DNA of 64,000 bases from Paraburkholderia kururiensis (GTDB lineage Bacteria > Pseudomonadota > Gammaproteobacteria > Burkholderiales > Burkholderiaceae). The notes beneath the pieces were generated by a model. The model was not told where the DNA came from, searched no databases, and was given only the letters and a program-made list of their open reading frames with translations. Position 1 is the stretch's first letter, and every line of letters starts with the position of its first letter. Location: the NCBI RefSeq assembly GCF_034424375.1, contig NZ_CP139965.1, positions 1,054,001 to 1,118,000 on the forward strand. Reading direction: 5' to 3'. Below are positions 9,611-18,087 of the stretch, one piece after another. The position numbers and the translations under genes were made by a program.

Positions 9611-11488
9611 CTAGATCAATGGCTGGGTCCCCGGCTGGGCGTCGCAGCGTAGTAGAACGCGGCCCGTTCCGGCGGCCAGAATGACGAGCTGCACGTAGCC
9701 GTTCGTTGGCGCGTAAGGGGCAAACAGCCGGTCCAGTACCCGACCGAACACGCTTAGGGTTACATCGCGCAAGGCAGCTTCGTTGATCGACAGGAAGATC
9801 TCAATGCCGCGCACGAACGACGGAAACTGGTTGCCGAGTGCCATCCATCTGATGGCCGGCTTATAGTCCAGCCCCGCCACTGCATCGATGCAGCGCTGTG
9901 CGACGGTCGCGGAACGCGGGGCGTGCAGGCGGAGAAGGGCTTTCAACGCGCCGAGCCCGGATCGGGTGAGATCGAACGGATGCGGCGACAGTGCTTCCAG
10001 TAGACGCCAGAGCGTGTAGTTGCCGCGAGGTAATCCGGCTGGTGTGGTCGGGCGGGTCAATAGCGTTATCGGGCACGACAGCGCCGCACCTTCGTTGAGC
10101 AGATCGCCCTGCGGCGCACCTGTCGGCAATCGGGCTGGCAGGGTGCCGTTCGTAACCGTCGTAGCGACCTCTGCCTGCGGAAACATGGGGCGTGCGCGTT
10201 GACCGTCCACGCCGACGAATGACAGTCGCCACGGATTCCGGTTCGGGACGAGCGCGGCGTCCCGGTCGCGAAAGGCCAGCCAGCAGACTGAGTCCCGATG
10301 CGTTCCTGCCGCGTGTCCAAAGGCGCGATACGGCGCCACGGTCGCGCGATGTGATGACCTGGTGACTGGAGCATCTTTCTTGCTGGCGTCCGTCCGTTCA
10401 CTGAGATACACCGCATCAATCGAATAGATGTCGAGCGCCGATGTGCCTTCGAGTGGCGCGGGCGTGACCGGGTAGGCGGTATCGGCTTCGGTGAGCTGGA
10501 TGGGTACGGCCGCCCGCTGGAACAGATTGATGACCGGAGTACAGAAGAGTTTGAACGCGCGTGCGTCGAGCGAGTCCAGCGTTCGGGTCGCCGTGGACTC
10601 CGCGGGCGTGTCGCGCACCACCACGTGCAATGTGAGCGAGCGGGCGTCGGCTGCATGCGCTCCCCGACGCATCCGGCCCAGATCGATATCGATGAAGTCG
10701 AACAGCTCCGGAAACGCGAAGTACTCGATGAGGTAACGAAATGCGAGCGCGGCGCTGTCCGGTCCGGCTGGCAGCAGGCGCTCATCGTCGCGAAAGCCGG
10801 CCGCTTCCAGAGGCACCTTCGAGAGTGCCCGCCAGCGACCATCCCGATTGACTTCGACGAACGCGCTGGCGCTGCGCAACAGCAGTGCGTCGGCGAGGGC
10901 CGCCACCAGTGGCCGTTCTCCGGACAGATGAACCCGGATCGGGCCATCGGGGATAGACGGATCGAACCGTCCCGACGGCGCGAGCGACACAAAGGTGATC
11001 GACAGTATGCCTGTTGCATCGTCCGGCAAGCGGACAGCAGAGGGCGCGATGGTACTGGGAGAATAGCGGGCATCGTCGACGTGCAACGGTGCGAGTGTAA
11101 CGTCGTAGATTGTCCGGAACTGGCACGGCGCAGCCCGTGCATCGAGCGGCGTGCCGCGCGGGACATTGAATGGCGCACTGAGTTTGCCGAGCAGCGGTGC
11201 GGGATTGAATTGGGCGATGGCACAGGCCGGCACGCCGCCCAGATATTGCGGATGGACGACGCTGAGTAGCGCTTCAGTCAGTTCGGGATAGTCGTCTGCA
11301 AGCCGCGAATCGAGGTGAGCGGCCATGAACGAAAAAGCCTGGACCAGCCGCTCGATATGCGGATCGTCTGCATGGCCGCCTCGCATCCCGAGCCGGGCGG
11401 CGATTTTCGGATAGCGCCCGGCGAACTCTGTCAGTCCGCGCGCCAGCAGGCCGAGCTCGTATTCATAATGCGGCAGCAGCTCGTCCAT
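9611..11488 (-). CDS. tssF: T6SS baseplate protein TssF (orphan copy)
   Basis: TssF (VasA/ImpG) forms the wedge complex of the T6SS baseplate with TssE, TssG and TssK. The 625-residue product starts MDELLPHYEYELGLLARGLTEFAGRYPKIA, the classic TssF N-terminus, followed by HIERLVQAFSFMAAHLDSRLADDYPELTEALL. The C-terminus contains the usual FVRGIEIFLSINE-type segment. Length is normal and the frame is open, so it looks functional. No tssG, tssB, tssC, tssK, tssM or clpV is present nearby, so this is a solitary copy, oriented away from vgrG with 131 bp between their starts. It could adapt this island's spike to a main T6SS encoded elsewhere, or be left over from a lost cluster. Confidence 0.92.
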   Translation of the reverse strand: MDELLPHYEYELGLLARGLTEFAGRYPKIAARLGMRGGHADDPHIERLVQAFSFMAAHLDSRLADDYPELTEALLSVVHPQYLGGVPACAIAQFNPAPLLGKLSAPFNVPRGTPLDARAAPCQFRTIYDVTLAPLHVDDARYSPSTIAPSAVRLPDDATGILSITFVSLAPSGRFDPSIPDGPIRVHLSGERPLVAALADALLLRSASAFVEVNRDGRWRALSKVPLEAAGFRDDERLLPAGPDSAALAFRYLIEYFAFPELFDFIDIDLGRMRRGAHAADARSLTLHVVVRDTPAESTATRTLDSLDARAFKLFCTPVINLFQRAAVPIQLTEADTAYPVTPAPLEGTSALDIYSIDAVYLSERTDASKKDAPVTRSSHRATVAPYRAFGHAAGTHRDSVCWLAFRDRDAALVPNRNPWRLSFVGVDGQRARPMFPQAEVATTVTNGTLPARLPTGAPQGDLLNEGAALSCPITLLTRPTTPAGLPRGNYTLWRLLEALSPHPFDLTRSGLGALKALLRLHAPRSATVAQRCIDAVAGLDYKPAIRWMALGNQFPSFVRGIEIFLSINEAALRDVTLSVFGRVLDRLFAPYAPTNGYVQLVILAAGTGRVLLRCDAQPGTQPLI

Positions 11489-11619
11489 GGCACTTGATCA
11501 ATATTGGGTTCCGATCAAACGGGATTTTAGTGAAATAAGGCATGACTGAAGAAGCGCGCTAGCATTTTAAATTCATCTGACGGTAAGATCGGCACTTCTT
11601 CCGGCGCGCCGAGGCTGTC

Positions 11620-13731
11620 ATGCAAATGTCCGATATTGCGAGCTTCTTTCAACTTCAGGGCAACCGTCTGTTCACGATTCAGACTCCGTTGAAGGGGCGT
11701 TCCGAACTGGTGCTCGTCGATTTTCACTGCAACGAAAGCCTGTCCGATCTGTTTCACATCGATGTGCAACTGGCTTCACAGGACCGGTCCATCGAGCTGA
11801 AGAAGATGATCGGTCAACCGGTGACGATCACGCTGCAGGTGACGGACGCAATAGCAAGTTCGGACGCGCGGTATTTTCACGGCTATGTCGTGTCGTTTTC
11901 GCATCTGGATACCGACGGTGGATTTACGCGTTATCACGCGACCATCAAGCCGTGGATATGGATGCTGTCCCGTCATCAGGACATCCGCATTTTTCAGGAG
12001 CAGACAACGCAGGATGTTCTGTCCACGGTATTTCGCGAATATGGCAGCCTGGCGTCGTTCGAATTCCGTCTGTCGAAGCCAACGCAGAACCGCAGCTACT
12101 GTACGCAGTACAGGGAGACCGACCTCGAGTTTGCGCAGCGGCTGATGGAGGAGGACGGCCTGTTCTACTACTTCGAGCATGCGAAGGACGGTCACAAACT
12201 CATCGTTACCGACAACTCTGTTGCCGCGAGCCCCATCGACGGGGTAAGCCCGATCCTGCAGTACTCGAAAGGCGAGCCGCTCGACGAGCTGTCTGTGGTG
12301 AAATCGTTCGCCGCAAGGCGGCAACTGGAGACGGACAAGGTGGGGCTGAAGACGTTCGACTACAAGGCTCCGGGCGCGCGCCGGTTCGCGGCAAGCAGCT
12401 CGGGCGTCGATCAGGGCGAGGTGCCCTCGTATGAGATCTACGACTACGTCGGTGAGCACGGTTTTCCGAACAGCGACCGCGGTGAGGAACTTGCCCGTTT
12501 CCGGACACAGGCGCTTGCGGCCCACAGCAAGATTTTCAGCGGTACAACAGCGAACCGGCGTCTGATGCCGGGCCGTTATTTCCAGCTCGATGATCACTAC
12601 GATCACGAACAGGCGCGGCCTGAAGACCGGCAGTTTCTGCTGATGAACGTGGTTCACTCCGGCTCGAACAACTATCAGGCAGGCGAAGGTGCCGCCACCT
12701 ATGTGTGCAGCTTCAACTGTATCCGCAAGAAGATTCCGTATCGTCCGCCTTTGACCACAGACCGGCCGTCCATCATCGGCCCGCAGACCGCAACGGTGGT
12801 GGGTCCGAAGGGCGAGGAAATCTATACGGACAGTCTGGGGCGCGTGAAGGTGCAGTTCCATTGGGACCGGCGCGGCCAGAGTGATCAGTCCAGTTCGTGC
12901 TGGGTGCGGGTCGGGCAGCCGTGGGCGGGCGGTGGGTTCGGGATGGTGAACATCCCCCGGATCGGCGACGAGGTGGTCGTCATATTCCTGGACGGGGACC
13001 CTGACCGCCCGCTGATCATTTCGCGCGTCTACAACGCGGCGAACATGCCGCCGTGGACCTTGCCGGCGAACGCGACGCAGAGCGGCATCTTGAGCCGGTC
13101 GACCAAGGGCGGCAACGTCAACACCGCCAACGCGATCCGCTTCGAGGACAAGAAGGGCGAAGAAGAAGTCTGGCTGCACGCCGAGAAGGATCAGCGTATT
13201 GAGGTCGAACACGACGAGTCGCATTGGGTCGGTAACGATCGAACGAAAAACGTCGATCGCGACGAGACGGTACACGTTGGCCACGACCGCACCGAGACAG
13301 TCGACAACAACGAGACCATCACGATCGGCGTGGATCGTACGGAACGGGTCGGGAACAACGAGACGCTGACTGTCGGCGGCAACCGGAACGAGACGATCCA
13401 TGGAATGGAAAACCTCGTCGTTGCGCTCACCTCGACGGAGACAGTCGGGTTGGCGAAGGCGCTGACAGTGGGTGGTGGATACCAGGTGACGGTGGCCGGG
13501 GCGGTCAATACGTCGGCGGGCCTCGCGAGCGCCGAAGAGGTCGGTCTTTCAAAAACGACGATGGTGGGGCAGTCGTACACAATCAAGACGGGGAAGGTAT
13601 TCGAGGTCACGGTGGGCAAGTCGACCTTTCGCATGGACGAGGACGGCAATATCACTCTGAAGGGCGTCAAACTGCTCATTGAGGGTTCTGGCCCAGTGGA
13701 AATCAACGGCAAAGACGTCGACGTGAATTGA
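11620..13731 (+). CDS. vgrG: T6SS spike protein VgrG (TssI)
   Basis: VgrG trimers form the spike at the tip of the T6SS tube and carry effectors through bound PAAR proteins. The 703-residue protein has the gp27-like N-terminal half (TPLKGRSELVLVDFHCNESL, RETDLEFAQRLMEEDGLFYYFEH), a gp5 OB domain around residues 405-470 (RVKVQFHWDRRGQ...RVGQPWAGGGFGM...PRIGDEV), and a C-terminal beta-helix with repeating ETVxVGxDRTExV units. It ends shortly after that repeat, so it lacks a fused effector domain. Start at 11620 follows a GAGG site; ATG 11626 is an alternative. It heads the vgrG, adaptor, effector, immunity operon. Confidence 0.97.
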   Translation: MQMSDIASFFQLQGNRLFTIQTPLKGRSELVLVDFHCNESLSDLFHIDVQLASQDRSIELKKMIGQPVTITLQVTDAIASSDARYFHGYVVSFSHLDTDGGFTRYHATIKPWIWMLSRHQDIRIFQEQTTQDVLSTVFREYGSLASFEFRLSKPTQNRSYCTQYRETDLEFAQRLMEEDGLFYYFEHAKDGHKLIVTDNSVAASPIDGVSPILQYSKGEPLDELSVVKSFAARRQLETDKVGLKTFDYKAPGARRFAASSSGVDQGEVPSYEIYDYVGEHGFPNSDRGEELARFRTQALAAHSKIFSGTTANRRLMPGRYFQLDDHYDHEQARPEDRQFLLMNVVHSGSNNYQAGEGAATYVCSFNCIRKKIPYRPPLTTDRPSIIGPQTATVVGPKGEEIYTDSLGRVKVQFHWDRRGQSDQSSSCWVRVGQPWAGGGFGMVNIPRIGDEVVVIFLDGDPDRPLIISRVYNAANMPPWTLPANATQSGILSRSTKGGNVNTANAIRFEDKKGEEEVWLHAEKDQRIEVEHDESHWVGNDRTKNVDRDETVHVGHDRTETVDNNETITIGVDRTERVGNNETLTVGGNRNETIHGMENLVVALTSTETVGLAKALTVGGGYQVTVAGAVNTSAGLASAEEVGLSKTTMVGQSYTIKTGKVFEVTVGKSTFRMDEDGNITLKGVKLLIEGSGPVEINGKDVDVN

Positions 13732-13735
13732 TACG

Positions 13736-15163
13736 ATGGAGTTCATCAATCACACGCCGTTTCCTGCGCTGGCCTTTGCTGGTGTCGATGCTCGTGAGCA
13801 GGAATTCCATGTCGTGGTTCTACGACAGACGCTGACATGGAACGAAAGAGACGGACTTCATTTCTCCGACGAGCAGCAACCCTTGTGCGAGGCGGATCAG
13901 TTCTTTGGCGCGGACCAGCATGGAAGCGTTCGACAGGAATCGGACTTGTGTCATTACAAGCCGCGATGCGATGTGATCGTCAATGCAACGGCTTATCCGC
14001 CCAGGCGACCTGATGGAAATGTACCCGGCAAATTTGACGTTCGGCTTGTCGTTAGTCGACCGGATATACCTGTATCGTTGCCCGCGGAGCCGCATGGGCT
14101 CAATCCGTTAATGGCTGCATCGGCAGAAGCAATGCAGACCTGGAGAGCGGACGTCGAGCGCGCAAAGAAAACGACGACGCAAGGCCATCGCCTGATCTAC
14201 AAGACGCTCGTTGTCACGGGCAAGCGACAGTTCGTCAAGCGGAAGCGCTTGCCGCGTCTTGCTGCTGCGCTGATCAAGGTTTGCTCCCTGGGTATCGTAC
14301 GTCTGCCCGACTGGCGATTAACGAGCCCCGAGCCCGTACGCGAGGTCCCGGTCATTCTCGAGCACGCATTTGGTGGTCAATGCCGCATCGAGCAGGGCGA
14401 CAAGGTTGCTGACAGAGTCCCGAAGAAGCACCGCTTGACGCCGGAGCAGGCAGAGACCCATCCAGATGCTCCGCATGCACCCGTCGCTCATGACGCATAT
14501 TCCGCGAACGTCGTCGGGCAGGGCTTTACACGCGATTGGTATTTGGACGCGGCCGGTGTGGATACTATTACGGCGCCGCAAATTGAATACCCGGAACATC
14601 CCGTTACTGTGGATCATTTCAATCGCGCCCGTGTTGGCGAACTGGATGTAGCGCAGCCGCTCGTCGCAGGGCTGGGCGTTCGGCCCAAAGGTCATCCCGA
14701 CCGGGCAAAACTGGTGGGAACGATCGATCGAGCGTTCATCGAAAGTGACGCCCCATTGCCGAAGGATTTCGATTTTGCGGTGTGGAATGCGGCGTGGCCG
14801 GATCAGCAGGTGGATGCGTTGAGAGGCGATGAGCAAATCGAGCTGGTGAATCTGTGCAATTCATCCACCCCGCGCTCGAGGCAGGATGCTTCTGGTGACG
14901 TCAGATTGACGTTGAGGCTTCCTGGCCACTTGCCGTTCGTGCTGGTGCGATTTGAAAACGGAAGTATCGGCGAGCTTGAATCCCGGCTCGACACGGTGCT
15001 CATCGATCCTGATCGGCGCGAAGTGTCGTGCGTTTGGCGAGCAACGGTTGCCAAAGAGCCCGACGTGCGCGTGCTGGAGATGCGCATGATCGAACGGCAT
15101 GATACCGGTACGACGATGCCCGAGCCCCTTGCGTCTCAAGACGAGGGAGTCGTACATGGCTAG
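13736..15163 (+). CDS. DUF2169 T6SS effector adaptor protein
   Basis: A 475-residue DUF2169 protein, beginning MEFINHTPFPALAFAGVDAR, a pattern typical of the family. DUF2169 proteins are cytoplasmic adaptors that help load PAAR/DUF4150-type effectors onto a cognate VgrG and do not themselves reach the target. The gene starts 4 bases after vgrG. Its stop overlaps the start of the DUF4150 effector by 8 bases, so translation is likely coupled. That gene order (vgrG, DUF2169, DUF4150 effector) is a recurrent unit in Proteobacteria. Start at 13736 is the only reasonable choice given the vgrG stop. No membrane segment or catalytic motif is evident. Confidence 0.92.
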   Translation: MEFINHTPFPALAFAGVDAREQEFHVVVLRQTLTWNERDGLHFSDEQQPLCEADQFFGADQHGSVRQESDLCHYKPRCDVIVNATAYPPRRPDGNVPGKFDVRLVVSRPDIPVSLPAEPHGLNPLMAASAEAMQTWRADVERAKKTTTQGHRLIYKTLVVTGKRQFVKRKRLPRLAAALIKVCSLGIVRLPDWRLTSPEPVREVPVILEHAFGGQCRIEQGDKVADRVPKKHRLTPEQAETHPDAPHAPVAHDAYSANVVGQGFTRDWYLDAAGVDTITAPQIEYPEHPVTVDHFNRARVGELDVAQPLVAGLGVRPKGHPDRAKLVGTIDRAFIESDAPLPKDFDFAVWNAAWPDQQVDALRGDEQIELVNLCNSSTPRSRQDASGDVRLTLRLPGHLPFVLVRFENGSIGELESRLDTVLIDPDRREVSCVWRATVAKEPDVRVLEMRMIERHDTGTTMPEPLASQDEGVVHG

Positions 15164-16490
15164 CCATCTAGGGGCGCGCAAGGACGGCAAATTCAAGGCT
15201 GTTTCAACTGCGCCGTCCTTCAATAAAACACCCGTCGGCAGCAGTACGCCGCCGTTGCCGTACCCTGTTACCGAGGACCTGTCGAGCAGCCTCGGAACAG
15301 TGCCTAACGTGCGTTTCAATGGTGACCCGGCGTATGTGCTCAATCAGAGTACGCAGCCAGGTTGCAAGGGGGACGCTGCCGGGTCCTGCAAAGGGGTAAA
15401 GAGCGGGACCGTCAGTGGCGAGGTTAAGCCGGTTAGAGGCTCCAGTACGGTCCGAATCGCGGGCAAGCCCGTTATTCGTGAAGGAGATCCCTGTACGCTC
15501 AATGGCGGGAATTGCCCAGGCATCTATGTAACACAGTCGGCCCCTGGCGCATCCATTGAAGGCGGGACGCCGAGTGCCAGCGGCAATCCGCCGGTGAGGC
15601 CCGAAACACCCAAGGAGGAAAGCTGGTGGGGCACGGCAAGTCCATGGGTACACGGTGTACTTGGCGTGGCGAGCTTCGTCCCCGGACTCTCGGTGGTGAC
15701 CGGAGCGGTGGATGCCGGAATTTACGCCGCCGAAGGCGATATGGTCGAGGCTGGGCTATCGGCTGCGAGCATGATTCCGGGTGGGAAGGTGGTGACCACC
15801 GCCGGCAAGCTGGCGAAGGGGGCAGTGGGGCTTGCCAAGGGCGCACATGTGGCGGAGGATGCGGCGAAAGCTGCCAAACTGGTGAAAGAAGCTGAAGAGG
15901 CGGCGAGAGCAGCTAAAGTCGCCCGAGAGGCAGAAGAAGCAGCTAAGCTTAAGAAAGCGGAGGAAGAGGCCGCCCGGCTCAGAAAGGCTGAGGACGACGC
16001 GAACGCTGCTCGGGAAGGGCGAGATGGCAAGAAGGTCAAGGGAAAGAAGAAGCTCAAGTGCGGCGAGTACGGCAAGTACGGTGACCTGAAGAAGAAAACA
16101 GGCGACGGGACGTTCGATCGGGATCATATTCCGTCGAAAGCTGCGCTAAAGGAAAGAGCAGAATCATTACTGGACGAAGGAGAAAAACTTTCCCCGACAC
16201 AACGTAAGGCCATCGAAGACTGGGGAGATTCAATCGCTATTCCAAGGCAGGCCCACGTCGACGTAAGTCCGACCTACGGAACTAAAAATATCAAATTAGC
16301 GCCGCAAGACGCTAAAGATCTTGCAGGTGCTGCTCGCCGGGACGTTGAATCGATGCTTGGAAAAATCGATGAGTACGATGCGGATGGTGGTTGTAAGAAG
16401 GCGTACCAGAAAGCAGCGAAGCGAGTTCTGCGCATGACGAACAAGGACTTTGACAAGGCATTGCTAGAGATCATTAAGAAGGTGAAATAG
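15156..16490 (+). CDS. T6SS effector: DUF4150/PAAR-like domain with C-terminal probable HNH/Endo VII-type nuclease
   Basis: The 444-residue protein is modular. Residues about 1-130 form a DUF4150 PAAR-like tip (KTPVGSSTPPLPYPV, cysteines at QPGCKGDAAGSCKG and DPCTLNGGNC). A hydrophobic helical stretch follows (WVHGVLGVASFVPGLSVVTG to about residue 215), then an Ala/Glu/Lys coiled coil (about 230-295). The C-terminal tip, about 140 residues, has FDRDHIPS and, 50-60 residues on, IPRQAHVDVSPTYG, a spacing of DH and H residues that resembles HNH/Endonuclease VII-fold polymorphic toxins. The exact family is not certain. The start ATG at 15156 has an ideal GAGGGAG site and overlaps the adaptor gene. 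The immunity gene follows after 2 bases. Confidence 0.88.
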   Translation: MASHLGARKDGKFKAVSTAPSFNKTPVGSSTPPLPYPVTEDLSSSLGTVPNVRFNGDPAYVLNQSTQPGCKGDAAGSCKGVKSGTVSGEVKPVRGSSTVRIAGKPVIREGDPCTLNGGNCPGIYVTQSAPGASIEGGTPSASGNPPVRPETPKEESWWGTASPWVHGVLGVASFVPGLSVVTGAVDAGIYAAEGDMVEAGLSAASMIPGGKVVTTAGKLAKGAVGLAKGAHVAEDAAKAAKLVKEAEEAARAAKVAREAEEAAKLKKAEEEAARLRKAEDDANAAREGRDGKKVKGKKKLKCGEYGKYGDLKKKTGDGTFDRDHIPSKAALKERAESLLDEGEKLSPTQRKAIEDWGDSIAIPRQAHVDVSPTYGTKNIKLAPQDAKDLAGAARRDVESMLGKIDEYDADGGCKKAYQKAAKRVLRMTNKDFDKALLEIIKKVK

Positions 16491-16492
16491 CT

Positions 16493-16963
16493 ATGAGGAC
16501 GCAAGACTTCACGGATGCGATCGGACGTCAGGCCGACTCGGACGCCGTAAAAAACCTGCTGCATAAGTTTGGCATCGACCGGCGAATAGTCATCAGCGGC
16601 AGCGAGACGGATACATACGAGAACGTTAATGACGCTGGCGTGTCATTGCTTTTTGAGAGTGAACGCTATATCAGCGCCAAACATGGGGTCGAATTACCGT
16701 CTGACGCTCCAGTCTTGACAGCAATATTCCTCTACGGGGCCGGTGACGATGAGTTTTCCGAATACAACGGAGATCTTCCCGGTGGGTTGCTATTCTCGGA
16801 TGGCCGGGAGGCCGCTATAAAAAAACTCGGTAATTCCGCGAAATTCAATCCGGATCGAAATTCCGAATTTTGGGAGATGCCCGGGAATATAAGGTTGTTT
16901 GTCCGGTATTCCGATGACAGAAAATCTATTGAACGAATTCAATTCGGAATTGTGTGGCGATGA
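16493..16963 (+). CDS. Candidate immunity protein (single domain copy)
   Basis: A 156-residue acidic cytoplasmic protein encoded 2 bases after the effector stop, the classic position of a cognate immunity gene. Its core reads VLTAIFLYGAGDDEFSEYNG, then LPGGLLFSDGREAAIKKLG and a closing RLFVRYSDDRKSIERIQFGI. The same pattern (aromatic strand, then LP.GL.F.DS.., KKLG, then L.V.YS....I.R) appears twice more in the next gene. The coding sequence is noticeably less GC-rich than the core genes, as expected for an acquired cassette. It overlaps the next gene by 4 bases (ATGA). No immunity family name is assigned because the motif match is internal only. Confidence 0.8.
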   Translation: MRTQDFTDAIGRQADSDAVKNLLHKFGIDRRIVISGSETDTYENVNDAGVSLLFESERYISAKHGVELPSDAPVLTAIFLYGAGDDEFSEYNGDLPGGLLFSDGREAAIKKLGNSAKFNPDRNSEFWEMPGNIRLFVRYSDDRKSIERIQFGIVWR

Positions 16964-17925
16964 ATTCCGAATCTATCATCCGGGCCTTTGGGGATTCAGC
17001 TTCAGCGGAAGTCGTCGAGAACATCTTCCAGACGCTGCGAACATATCAACGTCCCCAGCTACCTGAGGATGGTCGATCGTTCTGCGACTGGGTCCTTGTG
17101 CGTCGGGCTGGTGTGGAGCTTGGGTTCGTCGACTCCGAATATCAGTCAGGCGCCGCTCCAATTCGATGGGGGCAAGGTGAGCTTTTGCTCACGCAAGCTT
17201 ACTTCTATTCGGGTTTCGACGACATCAAACCATTTGGCGGCACATTACCGTTCGATTTGACGTTGCAGGACAGTCGTGAAGTTGCACGAAAAAAGCTGGG
17301 TGATTTTGAGCCGACGCGGCATTCATATCGGGACGACACGTGGGATGTGGAAGGCTACCGACTGAGCGTGATGTACACAGAAGGTGGCCTGGCGATTGAT
17401 CGTATTGCCTGCCGCATGCTGGCCACGCCGATTCCTCGCAAAGACTCTGTCCAGAATCCGGATCTCGTCAGAGTGACTGATACTTTCGGGTGCGAAGTAA
17501 CATCGCCGGAGTTTCGGGCACTATGGTCGCATACGCTTACGGACGACGACTATCGGATCGCGCGCGATAGCGGTGAACTAGATCTGACCCAAAGTTACGG
17601 CGCTACCGTTGATTTTGCGGAGACCGGTGTGGGCGCCGTATTTCGCGCTATTACATTTCATCGCAACAGAGACCAGGAATCCGTTGGTTGGTCTGGGCCG
17701 CTTCCTCAAGGGCTGGACTTTGAGGACAGCCCAGACATCATGTTTGGGAAGATTTCTGCTCAACCAATTCAGCAGGCCGACTCGGTGTTGACGGGACACG
17801 CAGTTTGGCATTTCGATAATTACACACTCCACGTTCTTTATAGTAACCTGGACAACCGGCTATTGCGCGTTAAACTGATCGCCCCGGGAACGTGGAAATG
17901 TGTGGACGACTATGTCGATGCATAG
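16960..17925 (+). CDS. Candidate immunity protein with two copies of the same domain
   Basis: A 321-residue protein starting at ATG 16960, which overlaps the previous stop (ATGA), so the two are translationally coupled. The GTG at 16954 is a less likely start. It contains two tandem copies of the domain in the previous gene. Copy 1 has YFYSGFDDIKPFGGTLPFDL, DSREVARKKLGDF and YRLSVMYTEGGLAIDRI. Copy 2 has ITFHRNRDQESVGWSGPLPQ, a DS element and YTLHVLYSNLDNRLLRVKLI. There is no signal peptide, so it acts in the cytoplasm, which fits protection from a nuclease. It may protect against the effector upstream or against a related toxin no longer present. Confidence 0.78.
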   Translation: MNSESIIRAFGDSASAEVVENIFQTLRTYQRPQLPEDGRSFCDWVLVRRAGVELGFVDSEYQSGAAPIRWGQGELLLTQAYFYSGFDDIKPFGGTLPFDLTLQDSREVARKKLGDFEPTRHSYRDDTWDVEGYRLSVMYTEGGLAIDRIACRMLATPIPRKDSVQNPDLVRVTDTFGCEVTSPEFRALWSHTLTDDDYRIARDSGELDLTQSYGATVDFAETGVGAVFRAITFHRNRDQESVGWSGPLPQGLDFEDSPDIMFGKISAQPIQQADSVLTGHAVWHFDNYTLHVLYSNLDNRLLRVKLIAPGTWKCVDDYVDA

Positions 17926-17955
17926 CGGGAAAGTTCACCAGTTTGTATTGATTAA

Positions 17956-18087
17956 ATGCTACGGCTTAATGATCTTGATAAAGGTTCCATGCCAAACGTA
18001 GAAAAGGATGTCTCGTCAATATTGGCCAGGCAGAATAATGAAATGCATAAAGGTAAGACGGACATGGGTTCTGACGCAGAAAATTAA
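17956..18087 (+). CDS. Small ORF, possible fragment (43 aa)
   Basis: A 43-residue frame beginning MLRLNDLDKGSMPNVEKDVS and containing SILARQNNEMHKGKTDMGSD. It reads like natural protein sequence and lies in an AT-richer gap between the double-domain immunity gene and the ankyrin lipoprotein. It has no ribosome site and overlaps the proposed upstream part of the ankyrin gene in another frame. It may be the decayed start of a lost island gene. I do not recognise it. Confidence 0.3.
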   Translation: MLRLNDLDKGSMPNVEKDVSSILARQNNEMHKGKTDMGSDAEN

